Positions 22,353 to 34,946 of a DNA stretch of 64,000 nucleotides are shown one piece after another. A program made the position numbers and the translations under genes. The stretch comes from Antitrichia curtipendula (Eukaryota > Streptophyta > Bryopsida > Hypnales > Leucodontaceae). Location: contig OX579642.1 of assembly GCA_951230915.1 (NCBI GenBank), positions 13,578,001-13,642,000 on the forward strand. Reading direction: 5' to 3'. The stretch's first letter is position 1. Every line of letters starts with the position of its first letter. The notes below the pieces were generated by a model. The model was not told where the DNA came from. It worked only from the letters and a program-made list of their open reading frames with translations, and did no database searches.

Positions 22353-24335
22353 TGTATATGATTGGCATAAGCAAGAATGACTTCTTGTTTGAATGACTTA
22401 TAAATGAGTTTTGCTCCATAATATGGTTGTCTTTCCAAACATGGCAACAATATGACATACAGACATTACGGGATGTGAACCTTCAAGTTGGCATTTTGAT
22501 CTTCGGATTTTTGTTTTTTGCTTAGTTTTAGTTGAATTTTTTAGAGAAAAGTCATAAAAAAAGAGTTGGAGTGATATTGAAACCCCTACCAATATAACGA
22601 GGGGTTTTCTTAGAAATATGGAGTGTCTAAAATACTCCATTTCTTTACTTCTAGTGCCTAATTAAGAGTTTGAAGGTTAACTAGTCATTTATAAAAAAAC
22701 TTAAGGCCAGTAGGAATACAAACGATATGGTGGAAAAGACAAGTGAACCAGAGCACATAGAGAGGTGCTTTTAGCTTAAAATCATGCTAAGAGATCAACA
22801 ACATAATTGGTTTGTTCAGATTTTCCAATATCCAAATGATTTTTTCTCTGGGTGGAAAAGAAAAGGAAATAACTAAATTTAGACTTATTATAAATATTGC
22901 AAGATAGAACTTGAGTTTGTACTATAGTTTTGGGGACATTCTAGAATCTACCAAAAAGTTTTGTATTTTTCTAAATTGCAAAAGATGATTCTATGGAGAG
23001 CCAACCATGTTTATTAGCATTAGAAAATTAATAGAAATTATCTTAGTAGTGGAAAAATCCCACTAAAAATTAGTATAGGTTGATTTGTGCTAATAAAGCT
23101 ACCCATCAAGTTTGGAGGCTTTTCGACATCAACAAGTACCAAAATTGGCAATTGCATTGAATTCAAAAGAATTTACAACTTTGCAACAAGTTGACTAGCA
23201 TACCAAGAGCTTGCAATAGTCAAATGATGCAAATAAAAGATCTTTGCTTCCTCTCTAAGAACCTTCCAAACACTCCTAGATAGTTAATTTCTTTGGAAAA
23301 TGCAGGTTCCAATTAATGGAGTTTTTGACATTTCCATGGATTACCATTCATGGTTTTTACAAGCCTGAATGACCTAAGAGTACAGGGCTAGGGGATCCCC
23401 AGGCTGATTGTATCTTCTAAAAACATTCGCATAATTGGTTTTTGATTTCAAGTTGTTCCCTAAAACATAGAGAATATTCAGTAATAGGTTTGTCTTTTTA
23501 AGCATAATTAGTAGTAATCTAAAAGTAGTTTTATAAATATTGAAGTGAAAATCAAGGATTTCATTTAAACAAGATCTCAAAAGCTAAACAAGACTTGCTT
23601 CTAGAAAAATTCAAAATTAAACAAAGACTTAGATTTGGAATTATCTTAAAGTTAATTAAGGTTAGTTTTAGAAATATTTAGGAAAATTAGAAAAAATAAC
23701 CACCGATAAATAAAGGGGGAGGCCTTGGGTGAGTATAAGGCCTTCACCCTTGTTTCAAAACCATCGACATATTGTCAATTTGGTTTTTAAGTCTAATTTG
23801 GCTACTTTTCATATTCTTTTCTTTGTTTTGAGCATTTCATTACATTCACAAGCGCAGAACACTTCTTGAAGAATGTAGGGGTCCTTCAAGTTGATTATTT
23901 TCATATCTTGGCATTTTAGATGGTTTGGTCCTCCAAACTTTGATTTCATTTGCATTTTGGAAAGTTTGTCCCCCCTACTTTGAATTCTTAAGTGTCTTTA
24001 AGTCTATATTAAGACTAAAGATCTCCCAACCAAATTTTGGCAATGTCGTTAATTGGAAATCTTAGCATTTACTTTTGAGCCTTTAAAAGTTTGAATTTTG
24101 GGAGATCTTGTCTTCAAATGTTGGTTTTAGAGTCACATGACCCTGTACTAGATTCTTGGGTGAAATTTCCAAATTCAATGGCATCTCCCTAAGAGCCTTT
24201 GAACTACAAATGTATATTGGTCTATATTTTGAATTTTGTGTCAGGTTCTAGAATTAAGTACTAACCTACAGCAAAGCTTTGACTTTGCTTAATGTGACAA
24301 TATTTGTACAAGTGATTACTAGTCAAGTTGGATTT

Positions 24336-25615
24336 TTAACCCCTAAAGGACCATCATGCGATTTTTGGCAGTATAATTAAAAGATAATTTTAAAAAACCA
24401 TTATTTTGGTTCAATGATTTTTTTAAATTATCTTTTAATTAATCCTGGTTCATAAACCATTATTTTGGAAAGGTTCATCCTTTCCATTTTACCTATTTAG
24501 CCTGGTATTACCTTGTATGGCGAGATTCCAACCTTTAGGTTTTATCCAATCACTCATTGTGTGGGTATAAATTGGTTGGTGGAATTGTGCTTGCATTTAA
24601 GGTCCATAGGTCTCTTAATTCTCCCCCTTTCTATTATCTCTCCAACATAGGGAATTTCTTTCATCTTTGTTTTTTCTTTTAAAAACTTATTGTGAACTTA
24701 AATCGACATATCAGTTGGAGGTCATTATCAGCTCAATATTTTGAGTTTGGAATTAATTGTGAAATCATAGCTAATTGACATGCATGTTCTCTCAAATCAA
24801 ACACTCAAAAGTTTAACAAGAAAATGAAGAAGAGAAGTTGAAGAGACAAATGAAAGAGTCTTAGAAGTTTGGAAGTTGGAGTGTTGGAAGAGAAAAGGAA
24901 AATATTAGTGACTAGATATTTTCAAGACAATCTACTATATTTAGTGAGGTTTGATTCTAATGTATTTTTTTACATAGAAAGATTTGTTTCATTCCATTTG
25001 GATTTGTGATGAGAAAATTATGGACAATCTTGTTTTGGAGGCAATTAGAGCATCTTTTTGAAAAAACAACTTGTAGGATTCATTTATGAATGTAATTTTT
25101 ACAATTTAGAAAAAAAAATTCCACATAGTTTAGTTTTCTTGCTAGAACAATCTTACCATTGAGTTTAGTGCATTTTAAGTCCATTTAAGAGAAATTAATA
25201 ATTTAAATTTTCCTTCTATCTCGTATCTACTTCTGCTTAACATTTTTTTAAAGTATGAAAAGTAAGTTTTGTTTTATTTTTGTTTCCTAGACTTTCATCT
25301 CAATTCTCCACCATAAGTTTTAAAGCTCAAAACTCTATAGTGCAAAAAATTAAAGTTAAGAAGATTCAAAGTTAAATAATCTAGTCCCGCAATGTGCTAC
25401 AAAACTTGTTTTTTTCACTTTAAACCTAGGTATCTTGCAATCTATGTGGTCAAAATTTCTGAAGTTTGTTCCACAATTTCTCATACTAGTTAGGTGTAAG
25501 ATCCTATGGTTAGATGTGGAAAAAAAATCAATTTCTTTTACTCTTTACTATAGAAATGGTAGTTTGGAGTGTTTTTTGGCAAAAAAAAAGGTCTTGGTCC
25601 TTTGCTTGGAAAATT
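24336..25615. mobile_element. Diverged TTAA-type repeat, probably one copy
   Basis: It starts TTAACCCCTAAAGGACCA at 24336. The inverted partner near 25592-25606 is only GGTCTTGGTCCTTTG. The inside shares long phrases with the copy at 52291-52930 in opposite orientation, for example the cattccatttggatttg phrase near 24995 and the aagatcctatggttagatgtg phrase near 25500. The boundary on the right is uncertain. Confidence 0.45.
24376..24444. repeat. Inverted repeat, possible hairpin
   Basis: AATTAAAAGATAATTTTAAA on the left is mirrored by TTTAAATTATCTTTTAATTA on the right with small mismatches, separated by about 25 bases. A direct repeat AACCATTATTTTGG follows. It may be a remnant of a foldback element. 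Confidence 0.5.
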
Positions 25616-28600
25616 GGATTCCATTAGGGGTTAGTAGACTAGGATTGATTAGCCTTGTTTTATTAGGCCTAATAAGCCAAATAGAAAAAGACAAAATCAA
25701 ATTAAAACCTTCAAAATAATAAGGAGGAATTGATAAACAACTAGAGGACTAGGGGATAAGATTTTAAAGATCTAATTGGTTTAGAACCTATTAGAAAACA
25801 TCTAGTATTAAATTTAGTCCTTATAAATAAAAGAAATTATTCAAAATACGTTAAAAACAAACAAAGTTCTATAGGAATTAGCATATGAAGAATTAGAAGT
25901 AAAAAATTATTCATAAGAGGTTTTAAACTCTTTCCATTATTTTAGGCATAACGAAGATAAACACACATGTAGGAGGGCAATGGCTACTACAAAACAATCA
26001 TGATCATGGTTTGTGAAGATGGGACTATGTCATCCATTAATGGCGAGGTATATTAATTTAACTATCTTCTTTAGATTTAAAAAAAAATTACACACTGATA
26101 AAAATTTAAAGGTTGACTATTAGGTCAGAGTGTTAGAATTAGTATTTAAAATATTATAGGTATTTCTTAGGAATTTCTAAAATATCTCACACTTAAAAAA
26201 GAACTACAAATAAGAAGTTACAAGTGAATGAACTTTAGTAGTAGAATTGAATGAGAATTTAGTGACTTTATCCGAGAGAATTTTAAAGGAATCTAAAGAA
26301 TCTAAAAATAATTTAGAATTCAACTTACTCGGTTAGGCTGAAGTTTTAAATTATTGATTAAAGTTATGACTTCATCTATTAATAATTTTTTACATAGGAA
26401 TTTGTTATTTTTATGTTTTTATCTTGTTGGAAAAGTAAATTCTTGCTTTCTTGTTTAAAAATCTAAAAATCCTAAGATTAATAATTTTAGAATAAAAGTT
26501 AGAATTAGGATTATTTAAAAGATAATTTTAAAAAATCTTTTGACAGCCACTAGAGAATATTCTAAAATCAGAATTATTTAAGGTATCTTCTAATGATTTT
26601 AGAACCAATTTATACTTAAAAATTAATTCATTAAGAAAAAAGACAAGGATGGATGTAGTCTGAACCTAATTTTGGATGAAGTTTGTAAAACCTTGACAAA
26701 AAATAGGTTAAATTTTATAATTAATAAATAGAATTAACTAGAAAATCCATAATAAAATTTGATTTGATGTAGAGTTAGTTTACTATTAGAATTTGACGGA
26801 TGAAGTTCTCTAGGATAGTTTAGAGTTAGAACTTCATCCTTTGATATTTTTTGCTAGGAAGGTCCAAATTTGGTATATTTTATCATTTTAAAAAGGAAAA
26901 TTTGTGCTCTAAATAAACATTTCAGAGGTCAGGGTGTATTTGTCCGATTGGCCTTAGACATGTGTTTTTTTGCTCATAACTTTTGTATTTTACTTTCACT
27001 TTCTATGAAATTTGAAATAAAGGTAGAGGTGGTAAAATCAAAGACAACATATTGTGGTTAGATGACTCTATAGTGGACAATTAGGGAATGACTCCATTAT
27101 GGGATTTTTTAGTATGTGAAATTTGGATCATAATGCATGTCTTACATGGCAGTAATGGAGCGAGTAATAGAGTGATTAGGAACTTGATTAGGAACTTCCA
27201 ACTTTTTAGTAGGAATTCATTGTAAAAATTGTCTTTTTACACCTTATATTTTAGAAAATATTATGACTGCTTCAGATGAACAAGATGAGCATCATGGATT
27301 CAGATTTTGTTGGTTCTAGAGTAGTCTATGGATTCTTTTGGGTCATGATGCATTGAACACTTCAAAAGTTCATAGCAAATTCATACTTTGTCAAAAAAAT
27401 GTAATTTCAATTGCTCTCCCTGTTTTTCATACTTTTCTTTATGTAGGAATAAATTGAAAAATTTCAACAACAAAATGAGGCCAAATTCCTAATTTTGAGT
27501 TCTGACTACAATAGGCTATTTTACCTTAGTTGTAGACAGCTAGTAAATTTTTCTAAATTTTTTTAAATAGTTTATTATTTAAAAAAAATTCCCAATTAGA
27601 TGTCTATCTTGGCCTTTTTATTTTTTCTTAGTATTTTTTAAGATCCAATAATGCAAATTTGGAGGTCAAAATTGAATTGCATCTCTTAAAGTTACACAAG
27701 ACTACAAAGTGATTTTTGAAAAATAATAAAGTATCCACCTTCCACATGTGCTCAAAATGCAATATCTTTATGGATGTGCAAAGAATACAAATTTTTTCCG
27801 AAGATGCAAATGGTTGAAAACAAGCATCTTCAAGTTAGAAAAAAATGTCTATTTTATTTTATTGAATCAAAAATTTTAATTTAAAAAAAAAAAAAATTTA
27901 TAAAATAACTATTTTTTTGCATTTTCAATCAGTCTATTTTGTGCTTTATTTTTAGAGATGAATTTTTTTAAGCCGAAATTTTACACAAGTGTTTTTTACA
28001 ATTAACCTATTTTGCAATTGGGATTCACAAAAGTGTGACTAGGAAATGATTGACTCATCACTAGCATATGCTTTCAAAGTCTGCCTCACAAAACTAAGAA
28101 AGACATCATCTCACATGACCTTACTTCATTCTCCTACAAGAGCACTAACTACAAGAAGAAGAATCTAATCAAATATAAGTAGAACAAAGTCATGCCTTGC
28201 AACTAAACTTTACTTAAATGTGAATGAAAAATGACTTAGGGTTCACATGATTTTCTTCATAATACATCAAGTACAAAAACAAACATTGTGCCTAAACCGC
28301 AATTTACATGTGTTTCTACCTTCTCTAAACAACTAGATTGCCACTCCACTATCACTAAAAAATACTTGTACGTATATGACAAGATAGGGTAATTCAAGAG
28401 TCATCGACTAATGAGTATTTAGTAAGATTGTCACCATCTTGTTAAGTCTAGACGTCCACGTGACTCTAATGAAAAGTTAGGATTCAAATATAGTGTATGT
28501 TAGGATCCTAAGAAAAAATTAAAAAAAAATCCTAGATAGTTCATCCATTGAGTTGGATAGTCCATCCTAATTGACGGACACATTGTTCAAGTTGTCCACC

Positions 28601-28631
28601 ACTACCACACACCCCAAAAAAATTAAAAATA

Positions 28632-28638
<7 letters not shown>

Positions 28639-28670
<32 letters not shown>
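28639..28670. repeat. TA dinucleotide microsatellite
   Basis: About 16 consecutive TA units, followed by CACACA. Confidence 0.95.
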
Positions 28671-28676
<6 letters not shown>

Positions 28677-29769
28677 ATTTATTTATAAATTCTATCGAAC
28701 ATTGGCTAATTTACAAGAATGGGAATAGGCCTAAAATGGCCCTCTAACCCCCCCAAAACACATGTAATGCTGAACGCGTCCATACTGTTGTTGAAGGACA
28801 TCCCAATGTGAAAAGCCAATGTGATGATGGATTGAATGATGGACAACCTGGGTACCTAGTGGATTACATCTTTGGCACATTTTGTATTGTAATTTAGTAA
28901 ACGATTTAGATACATCATATATGGTTTACATTGCACTTATTCTACATCAATTCAAAACACACATGACAACCACATTTTGACATGTTTTGTGCAAATCGCT
29001 TTACTAACCCAAGTATTCTTCATGTACTTATAAATTGTCTTTATAGACAATTCCACTGGCCTTCACTAGATTAATTAATCCTCTCTATTAGAATTGGCCA
29101 CCTTTAGGGAGTAGTTACCCTATGCTCTCCACTATAGTGGTAATGAAGGTGTCCATTGTATCTTTAAGTATTCACTATTATTAATTGCATCAAGTCCAAG
29201 TGTGCACATATTGTACATTTGGGTCAGATTCAACACATTGCTGATGAAATAATTTAATTATAGAATTCAGACAGTTCAACACCTCCATTTGGATTTCTCT
29301 ACTTTCGGCACTTTGCTTGTCATAATTTTTTGACACTCCTAATTTTGGATTGATTTTTTCTATTCATGCCTAAATGTGTTCCTTTTTCTAAATTTTACCA
29401 CGAATAATTTTTGGATATTAAAATTAGCAAAACTGAAAATTTTCCAAATTTTCAGAAATAGATGTACAATTTTTCATTTTTTTGGACATGCTCCAAATTT
29501 TCTCTAACTATTTACAAAACTGACGTACACGTACGGTACCTTTAGATACTTTATTCTTTCAGTTTAATTTAATTTGCAAAATCTCGCAATGACGACTTCA
29601 TCCGACTTTCAGTCAACTGGTTCCTGTTTAATAAGAGTTGATTTTTGTTTTATTAGAAAAATAAACCGAGAAGGTGTTCATCCTAGTCAGTAGTCCCGTG
29701 GAATGGGCCAAGTAGTTTCTCTCTGATTCTGAGACAAGTGAATTTTTTTAAAGAACATTAATCCTTAGA

Positions 29770-30104
29770 TAACAATTGTCCGTTGAACGGACAATTGAAA
29801 ATCCAGGTAGGTTTCTACAAAGTCAATTTTAAAGAGATGTTCATAAAATTTTAACACAAGGTGTGAATATGTATCCCACAAGGTGTGAATATGTATCACT
29901 TTGGATACAAATATCTTGCAATCTATGAGGTCAAAGTTCCTGAAATTTCTTGCATACATTCTTATACTATTATATTATGAGATCCTATGGTTAAATATGC
30001 AAAAGAAAATAATTTTTAAAGTTTTTGCTCTTTGCAATAGAAGTGGTAGTTTTGAGTGTGTTTTGATGGAGAAAAGGCCTTGGTCCTTTAGGGGATAAAA
30101 AAAT
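29770..30104. mobile_element. TTAA-type repeat fragment
   Basis: It ends GGTCCTTTAGGGGATAA at about 30087-30103, a one-base variant of the CCTTTAGGGGTTAA end. The inside carries the family's ATCTTGCAATCTATG and GAGATCCTATGGTTAAA phrases. It begins with a small inverted repeat ACAATTGTCCGTT/AACGGACAATTG. Confidence 0.5.
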
Positions 30105-30735
30105 ATTGTTGCTTGACGGGCAACCCAGGTAGCTAAAAACTCTTCTTTAAAAATCACTTTTGTAGTAAAATAAAAATTTGAGACTAGTTTTCTAGATTTA
30201 TATACATGTAGAAAGCTTTGAATCATTCTATTTTGATTAATCAAATGAAGGTTATGAGGAGTTTTAGTTTGCAGATAGTTGGGGGTAAGTATAGAATCTC
30301 TACTCTAAGACAAACTTTGAAGTCCTTTATGGCTTTATTTAACTCAATTTTCAATATTTTTTTATATGTTGTACAATTCCAAATGATCTAAAAAATTTCA
30401 AGCATGTAGCCAACTTGCCTTGAAGAATGAATCCAAAGAAGCACCACCATTTTGGACATTTTTTCATACAAATGTGACCTTGTGAAGTGCAGTTGCCCGG
30501 TTTTTCGTAGGGCCCCCCAAAGGAATTTTTGTCACTTCAACACTCATGTCTTGCAATCTACATGATGAAAAAAATTTGAATTTTTTTCCACACCTTCTCG
30601 AACCAATGTACTACAAGATCATGCAATTGTATGTGTCCAAAAATGTTTTTTCTCTAAATTTGGTACTTGAACTAGAAATGGCAGTTTTGGAGCGTCTTTT
30701 GTGAAAACATAGTCCAAAACATTCAGGGGTTAAGA
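30105..30735. mobile_element. TTAA-type repeat, partial copy in reverse orientation
   Basis: The segment ends TTCAGGGGTTAA near 30723-30734. Read as reverse complement it follows 62279-63010 closely: both contain the CATTTTGGACATTTTTTCAT phrase, the cgggcaa phrase and the AGAAATGGCAGTTTTGGAG phrase. The other end is truncated against the neighbouring copy. Confidence 0.55.
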
Positions 30736-30939
30736 TGAATGAAATCAATTTGCACCTGCTGTCAGCTAAGAATTGGTAAGTCCGAAGAATTTCGAAGCAA
30801 CTGATGACATGATTGCTTTCTTGGGGATCTTTGGAGAAGCATTTGAGCTGTCGGACAGAAGCATAATTATATTCTTGGTGGTGAATGATCCAGTGCTGTG
30901 CTTTTAGATTTGTTTTTGATTGAATCTCCAAAAGCAGGT

Positions 30940-31500
30940 GTGGGTACTGCGTGGTGAAAGTTTATGCTATTTCCAGCAATCAGTTTGAACAGCGCAACAA
31001 GGGCCACATGGAAAAAGGTAAATGGTGCGGTCTTATCCTGATTTCGCGGATGAATACTTCTGGTTTAAGTTAGTGTTGTCTGCTGTGACGGAAATCCCAA
31101 CCGACTGTAGTCCCGTACGACTGTTTTGCAGTTGGTCTTCCAGATCTTGCACCTCTCCGTTCCGTTACTCGCGACCAAGAATTTATTTCCTGCAGTGTAG
31201 GTTCTCGATATTGGAGCCCTTCTTTGTTCCCCATCGGCTGTAATGTCAACAGTATCACCTGATCGCTCCACGACGAAGGCAGACTTTCTGTGTTGCGTAC
31301 ACGATCTGACATGGAAATAAAACGTATCATTCAGCATTTGTTTAATAAATTATTGCAATATGTGGGTTACAGAGATAACACATTCGGTGCACTGCTTCTA
31401 GTACATCCGACAGAAATCATCTAAACCAAAGAGAATAATTTCCAACATTTCCTCTTGCTGCTGTTTTGTTCAGGTTTACCAAAAGTTGAGGTCTTTGATG
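30940..31500. other. GC-balanced stretch with short unidentified ORFs
   Basis: The composition differs from the AT-rich surroundings. A minus-strand frame of 90 codons (31337-31065) and overlapping short frames are open, but none has a motif I recognise, and no splice pattern links them. It could be an exon of an unknown gene or old transposon sequence. Confidence 0.25.
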
Positions 31501-31794
31501 CTTTGATTGTATTGAAGCATCGTCTCCTCTATGTTCTTGTTTTTTTCTACAGTTACTCACAAAAGTACTTGGCTGCTATCTGTGAATCCATTTGGCATGA
31601 AATTGTGGAGAGAGTTTAATGAATCCGCCTCCCAAACTAATTAGGGTTAATCAACATCATTTAAAGCAGTATTAGGTGGCTTCCTTTAGATAATCTAAAT
31701 GGTACATTTTTGTGGAAGTGATTCAATTTATCTCAAAGGTGGCCAACTACATATGTTGATTATAGTGACTTCTTCTTCCACTTGAATTTCCATT

Positions 31795-32775
31795 GTGAGT
31801 CTTTTAGCTTGGTTTAGAGAAGATGAAGAAGTGTCTGATTGTCCTAGATCAGTGAGACCACGTCTTTTGAGCACTTGGGATGAGAGGCTTGTTTTAAGGA
31901 CTCTCAATCAATCGAAATTAGGCACTGCAGCGACTGTAGGGCGTAGTTTGAGAGCTCAAGGTCTTCGTTTGTGTGATAAGACTGCTCGTCAAAGTTTTGG
32001 GAGGCAAGGGCTTGGGGCTAAAGTGAAGAGGAAGAAACCATTGTTGACAGAGAGGCATAGGCAGAAGCATTTACACTGGGCAAAGGCTTCACATGATTTT
32101 GATGTAGAAAACTAGGATCATATCATTTGGTCAGATGAGTCCAAGTTCAATGCTTTTGGTTCAGATGGTCGTCAATGGTGTTGAAAAAATCCTACAGAGA
32201 TTCTTTGTGATTGCCATGTGCAACATACGATTAAACATGGTGGTGGTAGCATTATGGTATGGAGATGCATGAGTTGGATGCCATATTTAACTAATTTTGG
32301 ACTTTGCAAAGTCCAAAATTGATAAAGGGACATCTAAGACAGTTGTAGACTTTGACTTCTATAGATTTTATGAATCTAGAAATGATATAGATTTTGGATT
32401 AGGTGGTTTGAGAAATGTACAACAGGTTTAGATTTTAGATATCTATAACATCGGGAGATCTCCTGATGGACAAAGTCCAAAATTCCCTTAAAAGTCCAAA
32501 AGTAGTTAAATATGGCATTTGGGCAAGTGTAAGAAACTTTTATCGCATTGATGGCATTATGAATTTGCAAGTTTATTTTGACATTTTAGATTTGCAATTG
32601 TTGGGTACTATTGAGAGACAAGGTCTTAATGAGGCAGAAGTCATTTTTCAGTATGATAATGACCCAAAGCATACATTGGTCTTCTACAATGATAGCTAGG
32701 TCAACATGATTTCTTTGTGATGGAGTGGCCACCACAATCTCCTGACCTAAATCCTATCGAGTACTTGTGGAATGA
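31795..32775 (+). pseudogene. Tc1 transposase, broken
   Basis: The reading frame has the Tc1 order of motifs: a helix-turn-helix linker region with KKPLLTERHRQKH, WSDESKF (first Asp), KHGGGSIMVW, then after the MITE FYRIDGIMN, YDNDPKHT (second Asp) and [16 protein letters not shown] (Glu). The spacing from second Asp to Glu is 34 residues if one lost base near 32700 is allowed for, so the catalytic class is DD34E. Damage visible: TAG at 32113 and TGA about 70 bases later, both where Tc1 proteins have Trp, the MITE insertion at 32278-32518, and the one-base deletion. The true start codon is not clear; the frame is open from at least 31795 and the N-terminal part of the paired DNA-binding domain may lie further upstream. 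Confidence 0.85.
32278..32518. mobile_element. MITE with ATGCCATATTTAACTA ends, copy 1 (inside the Tc1 gene)
   Basis: Perfect 16-bp inverted repeats ATGCCATATTTAACTA / TAGTTAAATATGGCAT extend imperfectly into TTTTGGACTTT. The flanking 4-bp duplication is TTGG (32274-32277 and 32519-32522). Removing the MITE and one TTGG restores the transposase frame between GCMSW-like and FYRIDG motifs. Confidence 0.85.
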
Positions 32776-32836
32776 ACTAGGTCAATATGATTTCTTTGTG
32801 ATGGAGTAGCCACCACAATCTCGTGACCTAAATCTT
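32698..32836 (+). repeat. Direct duplication of about 58 bp in the Tc1 3' coding region
   Basis: 32698-32755 and 32779-32836 are nearly identical, offset by 81 bases. Each contains ATTTCTTTGTGATGGAGT and CCACCACAATCTC. The second copy has a TGG to TAG change. Confidence 0.8.
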
Positions 32837-33221
32837 GTGCATTGAAGTATAATTTGTATAGACCAGCTAAGGTGGCTGATCTTCTTGTAACTAAGAATAG
32901 ATATACATGTATATATTCTACTTGTAGTTGTGGTACATATGTAGCATTTTTTTAATTTTTGAGCTTTTCATTTTGAGTTTTCTTTATGTTATCATGATTT
33001 CCTACTTAATCAACATATATTCTTGGCCATGCTTTTTGCATACTTCTTTCAAATTCTTTTTACCATTTAAACTTTTTTTTCACGAGTTTTTCATAACGTG
33101 TTCTTGATAGCATGTGTAATATCTATGATGAATCTTGCTTACTATTTCTCACCACTCCAAAAGTTTTTGTCCAATTTTCACGGTCACGGGTAGTGGCCAA
33201 GTACTTTTGTAAGTCACTGTA

Positions 33222-34946
33222 AATTCGTCATATGAGGCAACCTCTCCATTTTATGATTCTGGGAGAAAAGTCTTGCTGTACTCATACGAGACCAAATTAT
33301 CCTATCTCAATCATGTGCTAGAAAGTGAATCTTTTCAAGCATGTGATTCACATGCAAATGCGACTAGACATTCAAATGTTGTAGACAGTCACAAGGTTTG
33401 GCATAATTCAGTAAACTATTTCTCCAGCACAATATCCTTTTGTTGGCCAGCCCTTTCGATGAGCCTACAAACCTAGCTAGCATCTTGCAAGAGCACCTAG
33501 TTCCGCACTCGCAGATTCTATGCCTTTAGAGAGGAAATTTATATTACTCTTTGATTTACCTATTGCAATATCGATGTTTTCATCTTACAGTTTAGATTTC
33601 AAGACAAATTGCCGAACGCTTCGTCTGGATGGAACTCATTGTAACGAATCGTTTTAAGCGTGTCAGACTCCGACTGACACGCTTAAATGGGGAGGTTGCT
33701 TCATAGCCTGGCATCAACACCTGAGTCGCCTGTACCTCAAGAGTATCGTTCTGACAAAGAATGGATGATTTATGACCTGGCACCACAACTAACGAAAGTT
33801 ACTCAGTGAGAAATTAAGACAAGATGAGGGACAAATACACCCAGACTTCTTTAATGTCGTCTTCACTAGTACCGGGACTACTACCATGCCACAAGCACCG
33901 TTTTCTCAATAAAATCTAGGAAAGAACCCTGTAACCCAAAGTACTCTTACATTTCGCTTTCACACGCAACACAACCTTTTCAGTGTTACAAAACTCCATG
34001 TGATCATGTGCATTTCGGATGCCTAGGCGGTGATATCATAGAGGTGGATACACCAGTTTGAGGAAACTACAAGCCGTTTGTTACTCCTACTGTAAGCAAG
34101 GTAACGCGAGAGTCACACTCAGTTTGAGAATAACGTACATTTCGATCCATCTCATCCAGATCTGTTACAAAGATTTTTCAAAGTAACACATCGGATTACT
34201 GCAGGAATATCTCTCACCTCACCATGTTACTTAAATTGGTCGATGACGACGTACTCAAGCTGTCAACAAATTCAAGACCTTCGTGCTGCGAGTACAAGTC
34301 GACGAATGTTCACCGGCACGAACCACGGAAACTCGACGAATTGATGTCACCAGTTGATCATGTTCACTTGGTGACGATTTCTCACTTCATACGATGATCA
34401 GGAAGAGAAGTGAATGATCTCTTCCGGACTTGAATCACCTCTGTGTGAGCATATTCCTCAACGCTCTGATAATCAAGGTCGAAGAAGATTGTATCTCAGA
34501 TATTCTCTGCGACAGTACCTGTGACTGCAAGAGCAAATAACATGGACCACTTCATTGGATCCAGGGGTGCCTAAATGCCACGCCGTAACAATGAGTACCA
34601 AAAAAGAATATCAACTCATATCACTCTCAACTGATCGGTCCACTCTGCACCTTCCTTCTACTGAGCTTGAGGAAGGTGCAAATCTTGCTAAAACTGTCGT
34701 TCCAGGTACACCGACCCACCCACCCTCCCTCTCCCAGCCACTAGGCAAAAATAACAAAACTTTCCAGACTTGCTTTTAAGGAAAGTCTCATACGTTTAAT
34801 CACTTGAAGGAATAAATGTAATTTACACCAAGATGTTGCCTCATAGTGGAAACAGACGTGATCCACTACACGAAATACCCGTGAATCAAATGCAAGTGAT
34901 ATTATACGATATTAACTCTGCAAATGCACGTGATGCCAGTCGTTAG
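33222..34946. other. Intergenic DNA 3' of the bHLH gene
   Basis: The composition is more balanced than in the flanks. No supported ORF. The proximal part should be the 3' untranslated region of the minus-strand bHLH gene. A perfect hairpin at 33653-33687 is listed separately. Confidence 0.4.
33653..33687. repeat. Perfect 14-bp inverted repeat with 7-base loop
   Basis: TTTAAGCGTGTCAG (33653-33666), loop ACTCCGA, then CTGACACGCTTAAA (33674-33687). It is not an obvious bacterial-style terminator and there is no neighbouring ORF. It may be the collapsed centre of a foldback element or an RNA hairpin. Confidence 0.8.

Larger units (their letters stand above)
22353..29760. other. AT-rich non-coding DNA with repeat fragments
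   Basis: No gene is supported in about 7.4 kb. Contents I can point to are a TTAA-family fragment (24336-25615), an inverted repeat near 24376-24444, and a TA microsatellite (28639-28670). The rest is diverged, probably old transposon sequence with no recognisable coding motif on either strand. Confidence 0.5.
31550..33219 (+). mobile_element. Tc1-type (DD34E) DNA transposon, decayed
   Basis: The left end CAGTTACTCACAAAAGTACT and the complement of the right end CAGTGACTTACAAAAGTACT differ at two of the first 24 bases and are flanked by TA (31548-31549 and 33220-33221). The element is 1670 bp long, of which 241 bp is a later MITE and about 81 bp a local duplication. Without these it is about 1.35 kb, ordinary for Tc1. 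Confidence 0.85.
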
